From Geosiphon pyriformis (Eukaryota > Glomeromycota > Glomeromycetes > Archaeosporales > Geosiphonaceae), in assembly GCA_016748015.1 (NCBI GenBank), contig JAAOMT010000599.1:538122-602121 (forward strand): a stretch of 64,000 nucleotides of DNA, given 5' to 3'. The notes under the pieces were generated by a model that saw only the letters and a list, made by a program, of their open reading frames with translations, had not been told where the DNA came from and did no database searches. Positions 51,041 through 63,796 of this stretch are shown one piece after another. The number at the start of each line of letters is the position of its first letter. Position 1 is the first letter of the stretch. Made by a program: the position numbers and the translations under genes.

Positions 51041-52880
51041 TGATCAGAATTTCAATACTAATGGCCTGATCTTTGTTCATTTAGTCATTTGTGACATTCA
51101 AACTGTAAATGTTCTTGTTTACCACAATAATGGCAAGCATGTGTCTCTTGCTATCATTGTTGATTGGTTGAGAATGATAGACATGACTGATTTTACAAGT
51201 GATTTATGCTTCCAGAGTTATTACATTATTGAAGTGGCTGATAAATTGCACAATTGTCAGCTAAGTATCTTTCAAGCTTCTGGTTAATTAAATTACTGAA
51301 TTGTTTCAATTTGGAATCCAATTCAGATGATTCATTCATCACTAGATTAACAGCTTGGTCATGATTTGCTTCAAGTTCTGCCAATTCAAAATCTCTTACG
51401 TTGGTGACTGCGTTCTGAAGAGTATGTGGGTGCATTGAACATACACATTGGAAAAGGCTACTGCACAGTCCATGGATAAACTGATTTAGAATCTGTGGTG
51501 CTATAAAATAGTCAGCTTGGATTGCTTAAATTTGGCACAAATTTTTGTGGAAATGTCCCAAGTAAGTGGTAACTGCTTCAATTTCTCCTTGTTTAATTGT
51601 GGTGAAGGTGTTGGCTAGACGATTAATACTGTTATTATTACTGAAATATCCCAAGAATACAACTTTAAATTCCTGGAATGTTTGAGATTTGGTGGCTAAA
51701 CTTTGATACCATGAGTCAGTAGTATCCTGTAAGAAATAGAGAATGGCTTAAAGTGCTCTGATGTCATTCTATCTGTTGGTAGTAATGGCTTTTTCAATGT
51801 TGTTAAGCCATATTTGTGCATCGTCCTTTTTTTCTGTGAATTTCTCAAGTTTTGCTATTGGGGCATAGACCATTGAATCCACATTTATTTGCTGTGAGAG
51901 TTGAAGTGGTAATTGAATTTGAGGTTGTGGTGGTGGCTGTTGTTATGAAGCAACTGGTGGTGGGTTGATGACAATTACTGAAAATAGGTATTATTGATTA
52001 TTAATGTCAGGATTTGAATTGTTCTGTTTTGGCAGTGCTTGAATATTTGGAGTACTGATTTCCAAATTTTCTAAGTTTAGATTTTGCTAAGTCTGAAAGT
52101 TCAGGGTTTCAATGTTTGGTTCTTCTGAGATCGGGTTCTGGTAAGTAAATTCTCAATTTTCAACTTCTTTTTTTTCTTTCTCTTCTGATTTCATTATCTC
52201 TTAGAGACTTGCATTTCTGAAATCTAGTTAAGGTAATAGTAATTGGAATTCTAATGGTATTGGCAATCGCAATTTAAATTCTTCAAAATAATTACCATAG
52301 GTTCCTAGTAATTCTGTTTTCTTTTGTTTACTTTGAAATGGAAGTCATCCAAATGTTGATGTCACATGTAATGTGAACACACCTGTTGATAAGATGTTAA
52401 TGGCACTTCTTAGAGTATAGTGGTATGATAGATTGATTGGTGATTCAACTCTGGTTTTCTTCCAAGTAGGTGGTTGTATTTGTTTTAGTATTATTGCTGG
52501 TGTTTGCAATCTTCCTTTGTCTTTGTCTGCATAGGTAATAGAGAATTGTTGTTGTGTGTATCTTTCAATGGTTTGATTAATTTCCCTGATGATTGGTGCA
52601 AAACTGTAGTTTCTTGGTAAGCTGGTATGTTGAAATAATTCTGTATAAAAATTTTCCCTTGTAGATTCAATGTTAACTGTTCCTCTTAAGCAGTCTGTAA
52701 TTTTATTATTAATATAGAAATTGAAAGCAGATTCTGCTGGATAATGGTTGTTGTTTAATTCAAGTTGTTGGCTATATTGTTAAAACAAGGCTTTGGTGAA
52801 TCTTAAATGGTTTGCTTCTATAATTTCTGATTCTGCCACTTTTGGATGATTGTTATTGGTGCTGGTTTTTGTAAGATTAT
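51041..52880 (-). pseudogene. E3 gag N-terminal, capsid and nucleocapsid part (right of E4)
   Basis: On the minus strand: the GTG-GCA-GAA-TCA start region near 52840, N-terminal domain 52370-52800 (YPAESAFNFYINNK), Asn/Gln-rich middle, capsid 51226-51900 (FTTIKQGEIEAVTTYLGHFHKNLCQI) and the knuckle CHYCGKQEHLQFEC near 51098-51150. Ends at the E4 insertion. Stops at Trp/Gln positions. Confidence 0.86.
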
Positions 52881-52881
52881 A

Positions 52882-52898
52882 CTTCACAGGAAGCACCA
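52882..52898 (-). other. E3 primer binding site
   Basis: TGGTGCTTCCTGTGAAG on the minus strand, two bases inside the LTR. It differs from the E4 site only by C-to-T and G-to-A changes. Confidence 0.75.
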
Positions 52899-52900
52899 AA

Positions 52901-53755
52901 TGTTACAGGTGATTATTTGGAGTCCCAAATCAAATAACAAACTTGTAACTTGGTGCTTAATGGATATGTTGGCGTTGGTATCTGAAGGTCTTATGGATCT
53001 AAAGGTTTTGTTGTGGAGTCCTTTGTATAATAAACAGAGATTCAATTGTTGTCTTTTCAGTAGTCTTCCAAAATCACAATTCCATCGAATTTCTTTCTCA
53101 CTATGGTGGCTGGTAATTTGACAAAGATGCCTTTCTGGTAAGCTATCCTTAAATTCTCAATTTCTATATCCTCCCTTTGGGGTCTTTTACCAGGCTATTT
53201 TTGATGTTAATAACTTAGCACTTAATTTTTAATTAATTAGTAAAAATAAAAAAATAACAAAATAAAAGAAAATAAACAAGAAAATAAGCCAAGGCAATAA
53301 ATATTAATATCCCGTTAATAGCCATGATCAAGAGCTATTGTTCCAGTGGAGTCAAGTATCAATTACTATCAACATAAAGTGTTAATAGTGGAGAGTGGAT
53401 TAAGATAGTGAATATTTATTTATTGATATTTGTGAATGAAAAGTTGCTTAGATCAAATCTAAACTTGAGAGATCTGTCTTTTCTACTTCTAATGCTACTG
53501 TTATATATACATAATTGAGATTCCTCAATTCCTCAATTCTTCACATCAGGAATTCTGGAATTCCTGGAATCCTGCAATTTTTTTTGAGAAAAATCTTGGA
53601 ATTCTGGAATCCTGTGATTTCTTGTATGAGAATCTTGAAATTTCTGGAATCCTGCAATTTCTCTTGAGAGGAATTCTGGAATTCCATATTTACTACGGTT
53701 ACTTCTAATTGGCTAATTTATATGTTAATATACTTCCTATATTCTATGAGTAACA
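52901..53755 (-). repeat. E3 5' LTR
   Basis: 855 bp, TGTTACAGG to GAGTAACA, followed by the GTGT duplication and the resumed LINE-1. U3 array 53520-53690, TATA box near 53503-53510, conserved stem-loops near 53320-53390. Confidence 0.94.
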
Positions 53756-54635
53756 GTGTGCCATTGATAAAAAAATGAAGAATTTTTGCTTAGACAAAGA
53801 CTATATAATCAAGAGTATATTGGATAAGTTATTTCATAAAATGGTTTTAGACTATTTGATTGTTGATGATAAGCTGGTTTTGGATCTTAATGATATTAAA
53901 TCTAAAGTTGATGCTATAATGGAAGAGTAAACCAAAAAGTATTCAGTTTTTGGGTTTTTGTCTGATTTTTGGGTCTGTTAATATGCTTCTTTACAGCATG
54001 TAGATAATAATATTTTCTCTAATATCATGAATATTGTTAGTTTTAATGAGTTGGTTCAAGTTATCAAATACTTATTAGATAGAAAAGCTGCTGGTTTCAG
54101 TAGTATTCCTAATGAATTATGAAAACATTATGGTGACAATATTTTCTGCAGTTTTTTGGATTTTTTGAATTTGTGTTTGAAGTTGGGTGCTATTTCAATT
54201 TTATGAAAGAGAACATGGGTTTCAATGATACCCAAATCTTACAAATAGAATAATATCTTAACAAATACTTATTCTATTGTTCTGGTTGAAACTGCTTATA
54301 AAATTTTTTCTAAAATTTTTTTAGATTAGATCTCTTTTGTCTGCAGTAAATTTGGTGTTTTCTGTAAGAATAACTTCTTTATTTTAAAGAGTACTTTGAT
54401 GCAATCTCTTATTTTTGCAGTTGGTTTGGTAGTTAAAGATGCTTTGGAAAAAGGCAGAGAAGTTTGGTTGGTTTTGCAAAATATGCACAAGACATATGAT
54501 TTGGTTGGTTAATATCATTTAAGAACTAGTTTGTAATATATCAAAATGTGTAAGAGATTCATTAAGTTTTTTGGTAAGATTTATAAGGATAGATTGAACA
54601 GAGTCATAATAAATTTTGGTCTTTCAGATGAGTAT
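53756..54635 (+). pseudogene. LINE-1 ORF2 continuation: reverse transcriptase N-terminal half
   Basis: Picks up the LINE-1 ORF2 frame after E3: AIDKKMKNFCLDKD, LVLDLNDIKSKVDAIMEE, a stop, NELVQVIKYLLDRKAAG, SMIPKSYK, LVETAYKIFSKIFLD and WLVLQNMHKTYD. It ends at FGLSDEY near 54628, before the catalytic box. Homology to LINE-2 restarts near 54636 at an earlier point of ORF2, so this is a junction between two LINE copies. Several stops. Confidence 0.82.
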
Positions 54636-54639
54636 TAAG

Positions 54640-57250
54640 TGTTCCAATTTAAATAGTTTACATAAGCAAGCCAACAGAGACAAGTGGAAGTTCAAAATCA
54701 AGGATGCTAATGTTGGTAAATGGCTACATTTCAGAGAGTATTCATTTAATAGGTTTGCTTTAGTTTTGTCTAAATTCAACCTGATAAAAGATTTTGGGAA
54801 TTTGGATACAATATAGGACATTTTGAGAGAAGTTGTGATGGTGTCAACTAATAAAATTTTCTCCAAATATTGGTTCAGTGACTTTGAGTATACAAAAAAC
54901 AAATATTCTTCCAAGTTTTTTAGGTTGGAACTTCTGGTGGCAAAGATTGTGAAGAGTTTGAGCTTGGGTCACACTATTGACTTTGCTTGCTTTTTATACA
55001 CTTGGTCTGGTCTTGATAAGACAGAAGCTTCCGAGTTCGAAACCCTAATTAATAACAATGTTAAGACCAAAGTAGCTCTCCAGCACCTAGCAGATGTAAG
55101 GAAAAAATACTGCAAATCCAAGTATTATAAATCCAGGATGGCTAGAGACAACTCCATCAAAAAATCAATCTACAAACGTATGGAAAACTTTAGCTCTGAT
55201 AAAAAATGCATAATTCGGAGTGTGTTGAACTGGCCAGTCCGAAAGATAGTGTTTGACCATCTAATAGTAAATAATAATTTGATCCTGGATTCTTGTGATG
55301 TCAAGTCTAACATTGATATGATTATGGAAGGATGGATAAGGAAACATATGGTGTCTGAAGTTCTGTCAGATTGCTAGTTGACTCAATATGCTCCCTTGGC
55401 TTATGTTGATTTCAGTACTTTCACAGGTGTTATGAGCAATTTCAGTTTGAATGAGTTGCTGTTGGTGGTCAGTGATCTACTGAATGGCAAAGCAGTTGGA
55501 CTTTCTGGTATTACTAATGAACTATAAAAACATTGTAATAAGAGGGTTTTAAGTGGTCTATTGGAAATTTGCAATATGTGTCTAACTCTGACAATAGTTT
55601 CTATACTATAAAAGAGGGCCTGGGTCTTTATGATATCCAAACCATATAAATGGGAAGAAACTTTAACCAATACAAGACCTATTGCTCTGATTGAAACTGC
55701 TTGCAAGGTGCTATCTAAGCTGCTCTTAGATAGGATCTCTTTAGCATATAGCAAGTTTGATGTTCTTCAAAGTGACAACTTCTCAATTCTGAGGGGCACA
55801 TTTACTCTTTCTCCGATTTTTGCTGTTGGCTCAGTAGTTAAAGATGCTCTAAAAAAAGGCAAGAAAGTGTGGTTAGTGTTGCAGAACATACACAAAGTGT
55901 ATAACTCTGTTAGATGGCATTACTTAAAGAATAGTCTGAACAGAATCAAAATGTGTCCTTGTTTTGTTAAGTTTTTTGAGAATATTCACAATGGTCAGGT
56001 AAACCATATTATGACAGATTTTGGTTTAACATCAAGGTACACAGTTCATAATAGACTTGATTAGAGAAAAGTTTTCTCTCTATTACTGTGAAGAATTTTT
56101 TATGATCTTTTGCTTTATGAGGTCAAGAAATTTGGGTATATATATGGCTATAGGATGGAATTCAGGTTCTTTATATGCACTGGCAAACCAGATTTTAGGT
56201 TTAGCAAGGTGTTCTTCATGGCTGCTGGAGTCTTTGTGAATGATACAATCTGGATTGGGAACAGCTTGGCTGCTACTCAAAGTATTTTAAACATTGCAAG
56301 TGAGTTTTTTTATGTCAATAACATTTCAATCAACATAGATAAAACAGTGGCTATACCAATCAACAAAAGAATTGCCAATCTTTGATTGGTAATCAGTGAA
56401 TCGAACATTAAAATAGTGAAAAAATATGAGGCTTATAGATACTTGGGCATTTTTTTGTCAACTGAGGAATTTTCTCACCCTAATATTGCTAAAGCACATT
56501 TGGACTTGAAGTTTTTTACGAACTTGGTTCTGAGGAAAGTGGTTTCTGATAAACAATTTTTGTATCTAGTTTCTGCTGTTTTACAGCCTATTATTAGTTA
56601 TAGACTTCAATTTAGTCATGTCTCTATTAGTGTGTGTGAAAAATGGGACAAGTTGTTGAAAAAGGGTCTGAAACTCAAGGCTAACCTTCCTAAAGATTTT
56701 TCCACAAAGGCTTTTTATTACTTAGATTTATATAACATAGTGCTCTTCAAACAGCTTCTAGCCAAAAATTCACTGGCCAATTTTGTGTCTTTTGCCAATT
56801 TTGTGGGCATACTCAGTGACTTGTTCAAACACCATGCAATGAATTTGCAGGCCATCAGTTGGCTGCCCCAAAACTCTCAATTTTCCGATGACACTCCTGG
56901 TTGATCCTGTGAACTGTTTTTTAGCTGGCATGATAAACACACTTTCATCATGTGGTCTGTTCTTAGGAAGTAGTGTGACTAACATGTTTTGTGCAGGCAG
57001 TGGAATTGCTATTGCAGATGTCCTAAAACTGGATGTTTATATGAAGGTGGTGGGTTTGCTAAGGAGGTTTGGGATAATCTACATGAACCAGCTTTTGGAC
57101 TGTTGTGGCAGGTGTTTTACATAGAATACATTTCATAAATGGAAAAAATTAGATCCTAAGAGACCAACTCTTGGTTGGTTTGTCTCTTTTGTAGAATTTA
57201 TTGAGTCTGGTGGTCTGGTTGGTGGTAGTAACTCATCATGTCTTCCCTCT
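54640..57250 (+). pseudogene. LINE-2 reverse transcriptase
   Basis: 54823-55377 connector (SSKFFRLELLVAKIVK, RKKYCKSKYY, CIIRSVLNWPVRKIVFDHL). RT at 55400-56385: RPIALIETACKVLSKLLLDRIS, WLVLQNIHKVYNSV, and the catalytic box FVND in place of FVDD (AAT at 56239-56241). NNISINIDKTVAIPIN follows, then the thumb 56386-56904 (YRYLGIFLSTEEF). Stops and frameshifts throughout. Confidence 0.84.
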
Positions 57251-57301
57251 TCCAAATTTTTCTTATACAATACTGGTTATGTCAGAGATTGTCTAAGACG
57301 A

Positions 57302-58615
57302 GTGGGTTCTGATGTTATATTTATTTATACTGACAGTTCGGTTAGAGATTTTGGTTTCTCTGGTGCTAGTGGTGGTGCTGCTGCTTACTTCCCTAGTGTT
57401 GACATTGGTGTTGATGTTAGAGTTCTTGGTTTACTGTCTTTTACACTTGCAAAGATGCAGACAATTACTCTAGCCTTGGACTGTGTCCCTAGTTATAGCT
57501 CAGTAGTGTTGTTTACTGATAGTCAGGCTTCATTGAACCTATGTGCGATGACCTTAAGAAGCATTAGACCAGACTTCAGGAAAAAATGCTGGATGGAGTG
57601 TGAGTTTATTCATAAAGCTATTTTGTCAAGAAATCTGTCAATTACATGAAATAAGATAAAAGACCATACTGGTGTCATTGGCAATGAGTGTGCTGACTTT
57701 TTCACTGGTACTGTTACTGGTTCTAGTTTCATTTTTTCTGTCAAAACATCATACTACTTTCTTAGCATAGAAGGCAGACCCCTTTCTGGTAACACTTGTC
57801 ACGTGGTTAGGAGACTTTATGAAGCTGTCAATCTTGTTGGGTGGGAATTCAGGTACATAAGTAGAGTGGTTGATGAATCTCTCAGCAGCCTAATAGACAA
57901 GCATTGTACTTTTACCATATAGCACGTAGATGATCAAATTAGGTTTGGTTACACAAGTTTTGCTTCTGCAATGCTTTGTTCATATTTCATGAAGGCCTTG
58001 CACCATCAGTTGTTTGTGGCCAAGAGAAAAAGATTATATGATCCAGGTTATTCTAGTGTGTTGTGCATTTATTGTGGACTTTTAAAAGATTCAAATTACA
58101 CATTTGTCTGTGTTTCCAATGTCAACATTTGTAAAGACTTAATATTAGATGCCATCAAGAATTGAATGATTTTGTTGGGTGTGCATGCTACCTGTAATAT
58201 GGTGGTTTGTTTGCTTTGTGAGGCTGTGGGCTCGAATTATCTGTATATGTCTTTGTCCAAAGGTTTCATGTTGAAAGACTGGATGGCTGAGGCAAAGCAT
58301 TTTTTGGGGATTGATTCAAATAATGGATCTCTGGTGGCTAATCTAGTTTGTCATTTTGCTGAAAGTTACAAGTCTAGTATATGGCTGCCGAGAGCCAAAC
58401 TGAGAGCCCATTATGAGAAGTATGGTCTTTTGCCACATGATAGATCTATTGTCTCATCAGTGACTGGTTTGTCTTTGGTTTGGTCCTGTGGCATGATTCA
58501 TAGCTTTGGGATTAAGTTAGATATACATGTATGTTTCAGTTTTCATCCTCAATTACATAGTATGCAGTTTGGTTTTCTACATAATTTCTTTATGTCTGGT
58601 GTTCTTGGTGTGTAG
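57302..58615 (+). pseudogene. LINE-2 RNase H and C-terminal zinc finger
   Basis: 57302-57649: RNase H strands YTDSSV, LAKMQTITLALD (the usual catalytic Glu is Lys) and FTDSQASLN, then after a stop GNECADFF. 57971-58165: CCHC finger CIYCGLLKDSNYTFVC, where the His is Tyr (CAT to TAT) compared with SDHVFFC in LINE-3. 58166-58615 is the C-terminal tail (LPHDRSIVSSVTGLSLVW). Confidence 0.82.
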
Positions 58616-58753
58616 TGTCACCTTGACTGGTTTGAGTGGCTGGTCATGTGTGGAAAATACATAAGCCACACTTAATATAGAATCTGTTTGGTTTTTATGT
58701 AATTAGGTAGTGGTTGGACTGTACTCGTTAAACTTAATTAAAAAAAAAAATTA

Positions 58754-59454
58754 CAAAAACAATTAATCAGTTTTAAAACATAATCTTAATATTATTGAAT
58801 TTTAATAAAACTTTTTTAAACTATTTTTTAAAAAAATGTTTTTATATAAAATTATATATAAATATTTATTATTTAAGAATAATATATACAATATTAGAAA
58901 AATAAAATACATATATTAATTAAAAATTTATAAAATATAATATATATATATTAGCAATTTTTTATAAGTATTTATATTTTTATTTATTTATAAATACATA
59001 ATTTAACAATTTTATTTTATTATATTGTAAACACAAAACATTAAGTATTTTTAAAAAAAATTTTATTATTAACTATAATAATTTTTTTTAACAATAATAA
59101 AAAGTAAAAAAATAAAAAACATTTGAATAATTCTTGATTTTAAATCAAATAACAGAAATTTTCTTATTATTTATAATATTAATATAATATTGTTTTAATT
59201 AATAATAATTTTAAAAATCAAATAATATTAAGTTCATTTTAAAAATACAAATATTTAAAATTGTTTAATTATTTAAGCTTATTATTATATTATTAAAAAT
59301 TAAAATATATTTTAAAGTTAAAATAATTGTTTATAGTTTGGTTAATAAAAAAACATTAAATTATATATTTTAATATTAATATCCAAATTTAAATTAATAA
59401 AATATGTTAAAATATCATTAATAATTTTAAATAGATCTAAATTTTTGACAAAAT
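58754..59454. other. AT-rich spacer between convergent LINE tails
   Basis: About 700 bp of nearly pure A/T with no coding potential, lying between the 3' ends of LINE-2 (plus) and LINE-3 (minus). Nothing recognisable. Confidence 0.6.
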
Positions 59455-59586
59455 TTTTTTATTTATTTAATTTAACAAGGAAGGTCCAAATACTGTCTAA
59501 TACAATAAATTATATAATAATCTAAACTAAGTATGAATCATGTATTTTCTATACGTAACCAGCCACTCAGGCTAGTCAGAACAACA

Positions 59587-60960
59587 CTAAGCACTTATAT
59601 ATACTGAAACCATGTTACCTATACCTAAAAAGAATAAACAAGATTTATGAAACCCAAAACTAACACCAAATGTCTCTGCAATATCCAATAATCTAATCAC
59701 AATGGCTAAAAGCACTAAAGAAAGACCAGAGATTGAAACAGGAATAGAATCATCATGTGGAATTATGCTATCTTTCTTCATAATAGCCTGGTGCTTAGCA
59801 TACACTAGCCAAATATTATTACAAAATGCAAGACAAAACTCATGCACAAAGGCCACAATATTCTGAGCTGCAACCTTAGAGTCTTTAAAAACAGCAATAG
59901 ATTTACAATACTACTCTTTGAAAACAAAGCCCTTACACAGAACTGCACCAACAACAACATTGAAGATACAAGTAGAAAGCAACCGTAAAACACACAAAGA
60001 AGAGTGAGATAAATCTGAACATGTCTTTCAAGTAGAAACATAAATTTCCACCAATTAAGCACAACCAGCAGCATTAAATGAGCAAAAAAACACATGGTCT
60101 GAAAACTCAATATTGCTGCAAAATAGACATATCACACTGGAGTAACTTCTATCATAAAAATGCTTACATACAGCAACCAGAAGATAATAATGCAATGCCA
60201 TCATAAAATATGTCCGAAAGCCAGCAGTCTGAGTACTAGTGAAACCAGCAGCCAAATAAAAATCCAGATGTTATACCAATAAAGATTTGAACCAATCAAT
60301 ATTAGCATGCAGACTATCCACCAAGACCCAAGATCCAGAACCAACTTCCCAGCATGCACAGTGAACAGATTAGAAAACACTACAAACAAAATGCCTAAAA
60401 TTGCTGGACACTGTAGTACCACCAGCCCTAAAAAAATGTTCATCAATTATGTGAAAAAAATGCATATTAAAGCATGCAGCAATTCTAGCAAAAGTGTCAG
60501 CACACTCATTGCCCAAGACACCAGAGTGACCTTTAATCTTAACTTAATTAACATCCAAATTCTTGTGACAAATGACATTAGCAATATGGTAATACTTAAT
60601 CCAATACTGATTCCTGAAATCCAGACAAGTCAACATGGATTCTGATTTACATGCATCCAAAGCAGCCTGGCTGTCCAAAAATAGATTGACTAAATGAAAA
60701 GAAGAAACACATTCAAGAGCCAAAGCAATAGCCTACAACTTTGCCATAGTAGAAGAAACCAACCCAGACACTTCCACACCCAAACTCAAATCAATGTCTT
60801 TAAAAAAACAGCAGCACCAGCTTTCATACTAAAAATACCCAGTCCACTTAGAGAACCATCCATAAATAAAGAAAAATGACCAGAATTAACCTCCAACAGA
60901 TGACTGCACACAACTTTAAACTTACAAGAATCAAGAACATTAGACAAATCAACATCTAGC
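59587..60960 (-). pseudogene. LINE-3 RNase H and C-terminal zinc finger
   Basis: Minus strand: SLFMDGSLSGLGIF, LALECVSS, LFLDSQAALDA and GHSGVLGNECAD (RNase H), then the CCHC finger CLFCSNIEFSDHVFFC intact near 60075-60125, and the tail IPHDDSIPVSISGLSLVL at 59587-59856. Stops interrupt it, for example at Trp/Gln-like sites near 60740 and 60600. Confidence 0.8.
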
Positions 60961-63790
60961 AGCAGAAGATTGCAAACAGAAAAAGGCCCAGAATTATTCA
61001 GAAAGTGAACAAAAACATCAAACCAATAAGGAACCCAGGCTCTGAGAGTTCAATCTCTTCTACTGCTTGAAAGTTCTCCATTTGAAAACAGAACCAATAT
61101 GATTGCGAAGCTGCTCAACAAAGGCAATTCCATAATACCGAAGTAAAGAGACACATTTATAAAAGGTGGGCTCATCAAAAACAACAAACATAGAGATTCT
61201 GTTTTGAAAATGAAAAGCATTGGTCATGAGACCACTCAGAAAAAGGTCACACCCCAAAAAAATTTGGACAATGCCAGCCAAAAAACTATCTGAAAGATTG
61301 ATATTAATATGAGAAGAAAAAAGCAAGAAGTGGTGAGAGCACCAGCTGAAAACCTGCAAGTTATGTGATCTATGTGCAAATAAATGGCCCAAAATACCAG
61401 CAGAATTGACAAAACTAAAAACAAAAGCTGACTTGCTTTCAGTCTGAATCTGTTCAAAAGACTTTAAACTATACAGAGAAAAGTAGTAAATAGCATTATT
61501 GGAAAAGTCGAGTGGCAAGCCAGATTTGGATTTTAGACTCTTGCAAATCATAGTATCCCACTTCGCACACACATTAATAGAGACAAAACTGAACTAAATC
61601 TTGTAGGCAATGATGGAGTAAAAAACTGCCGACACCAAATATGAGAACTGTTTGTCAGAGACAGCTTTTCTCAACATGAGATTGGTAAAAAACCAGACAT
61701 CCAAATGAGCTCTAGCCAAGCTAAGCTTTAACAAACTCTCAGTAGATAAAAAAATACCCAAATACTAATAAGACTCCTCTTTCTTGGCTATTAAAATAGG
61801 CAAACCACTGATCAGCAAACAAGAGTCAAAAACTCTGCAATTAATAGTAATAGCCACCATTTTGTCATTATTGATTGAAATGTTATTGATCTGAAAGAAT
61901 TCACTAGTGACATCGAAAATGTGTTATGTAGCAGCCTGGTTGCTACCAATTCAAATTGTGTTGTCAACAAAAGCACCAGCAGTGAAAAAAGAAGTCAAAC
62001 CAGTCTGAAATTCAGAACAACCAGTCCTGGTCATGAAATGAGAATCCAACCTGTATCCACACACACTTTTTTGTCTCTTAACTTCACACAAAAGAGGATC
62101 ATAAAATATGTGTCAAAAAAAAGAAGAAAACATCTCCCCTTGGTTCAAACCATTATGCATCTGATACTCATCAGTCAACCTGAAATCTATCATAACTCTG
62201 TTGACCCAACCATTGTGAATGCCACTAAAAAACTGAATAAACTTATCACACATCTTTATTTTGACCAAACTCTTTCTTAGATGCTCTCAGCCAACAGAAT
62301 CATAAGTCTTTTGCATGTCCTACAAGACCAGCCACAGCTCACAGTTTTTTTCCAAAGCATCTTTAATGACTGATCCAATAGTGAAAATAGGAGACTGTGT
62401 GGTCATATCTTTTAAAACAAAAAAATTATCCTCTCTAAAAACATCAAACTTACTACATACAAAAGAAATCCTGTCCAAAAAAATCTTGGAAAGGATTTTG
62501 CAAGCTGTTTTAATTAAAGCAATAGGATATGTGTTTGTAAGAACACCCTTCCACTTATATGGTTTGGAAATCATTGACACCCAAGCCTTCTTTCAAGGCC
62601 CAGAAACAGATTCACACTCCAAACAAAAGTTCAAAAGCACCAAAAGCATATCCAAAACCAACCTGTCACAATGTTTTTATAATTTATTTAAGATACCAGA
62701 AAGACCAGCTGCTTTTTTATCAAACAAATTTAAGATGACACCAGACATTTCATTAAAGTCAATTAAGCACATCACACCAGAAAAAGCATCATCAAAAACA
62801 TATTCCAAAGGCTAATATTGGCAATGCTATTTACTAATGACAACAGAAACCACACTGCATTTTCTAGTTCACTCCTCCATAATCACATCCATCTTAGTTC
62901 TAACCAGATCAGGTTTTAAAACCAATTCATTATTAATGACTAGATGATCCAAAGTCACTTTGCAAAAGAAATGTTCTAATACACTTCTAATAATATGACT
63001 CTTATTTAATTCAAAACTTTCTATCTTCTTATCTATTGCTAACCTAATCTGAAATTTTCTAACACATTCCGCTTTCGACATTTTGTAGGAACAATAAGAC
63101 TTTCTAATCTTGAACAAAACTGACCGAATGGCATTAAATAAAAAACCTGACAGGAAAAGAAACTTCACTACAGAAGCATTAACCAAATTCAAACTTTTCC
63201 ATTTGTTAAGCAAGAACATAAAATTTCCAAAAGAATCCAAATGGGATGTCTTAACTAACTTCAATACTAAGAGTTTCAGCTTGTGAAACTCGGATAATTT
63301 CTTAACAAAAACATGATCATAGTTCTTGAACCATTTTTTCTTAAAAACTGTCTTAGCTAACAGACATAACACTTTACAGAGAGCAATCCACATTGCATCC
63401 AAGTCTGAGCACATTCCAGCCATAAAAAAATTGTCATAGAATATAGCAGCATTTGCTGCTGTATCATCCTTAAATTTGGCCCATTTAATATTATCTGCAT
63501 CTTTGAAATTGTACTTTCAACAATCCTTATTTGCTTATTTGTAAACAGAATTTAATCAGACATCAAGCAAACCACCTAAACCCATCAACACTAAGACAGC
63601 CTGATAATCAGTATTAAAGTATTCCTCAACACCAAACACATCATGACACAGAAAGTTTATTTTTGAAAAGCAACTTAATAGACAGGAGCTGACCAGGCAC
63701 TTTTGAAATTTTGCACACATGTTTCATTAAAGAAGAGTTCATAACAACCACAACACTAACACACAGATAACCAGATTCTAAACCAGAAAT
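60961..63790 (-). pseudogene. LINE-3 endonuclease remnant, connector and reverse transcriptase
   Basis: 62869-63423 is a 184-residue connector (KLSEFHKLKLLVLKLVK, RKSYCSYKMSKAEC, VTLDHLVINNELVLK). 62320-62580 is RT (YPIALIKTACKILSKIFLDRIS). The catalytic box reads FVDN instead of FVDD (AAC at 61960-61962). 61060-61572 is the thumb/C-terminal region (MCAKWDTMICKSLKSK). Endonuclease pieces lie at 63590-63790 with the internal deletion. Confidence 0.8.
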
Positions 63791-63796
63791 AAACAC

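Larger units (their letters stand above)
33621..53755 (-). mobile_element. Ty3/Gypsy retrotransposon E3 inside LINE-1, itself split by E4
   Basis: Two 855-bp LTRs (33621-34475, 52901-53755) flanked by GTGT (33617-33620 and 53756-53759). Minus-strand coding order is gag (52880 to 51041, then 41005 to 40741), protease, Cys-rich module, dUTPase, RT-RNase H, integrase, post-integrase ORF, polypurine tract. Removing E4 and one TCAG leaves 10,100 bp, matching E2 (10,133) and E4 (10,031). Stops and substitutions throughout; inactive. Confidence 0.94.
54636..58753 (+). mobile_element. LINE-2, 5'-truncated non-LTR retrotransposon
   Basis: Begins inside ORF2 between endonuclease and RT (NSLHKQANRDKWKFKI) and runs through RT, RNase H and a zinc finger to a stop at 58613-58615. 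A ~125-bp 3' UTR follows, ending ACTCGTTAAACTTAATTAAA with an A-run at 58739-58750. 5' truncation and a 3' A-run are typical of target-primed reverse transcription. Confidence 0.85.
59455..63796 (-). mobile_element. LINE-3, minus strand, truncated at its 5' side
   Basis: Same family as LINE-1/2. The 3' UTR (59455-59586) matches that of LINE-2 (GAGTGGCTGGT, TTGGAC...GTTAAA). ORF2 runs right to left to ~63790, where endonuclease sequence (SGLESGYLCVSVVVVMNSS) is abruptly replaced at 63797 by TGTTACGGG. Within the endonuclease a deletion joins LLFKNKLSVS to TDYQAVLVLMGLGGLLD. Confidence 0.83.
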
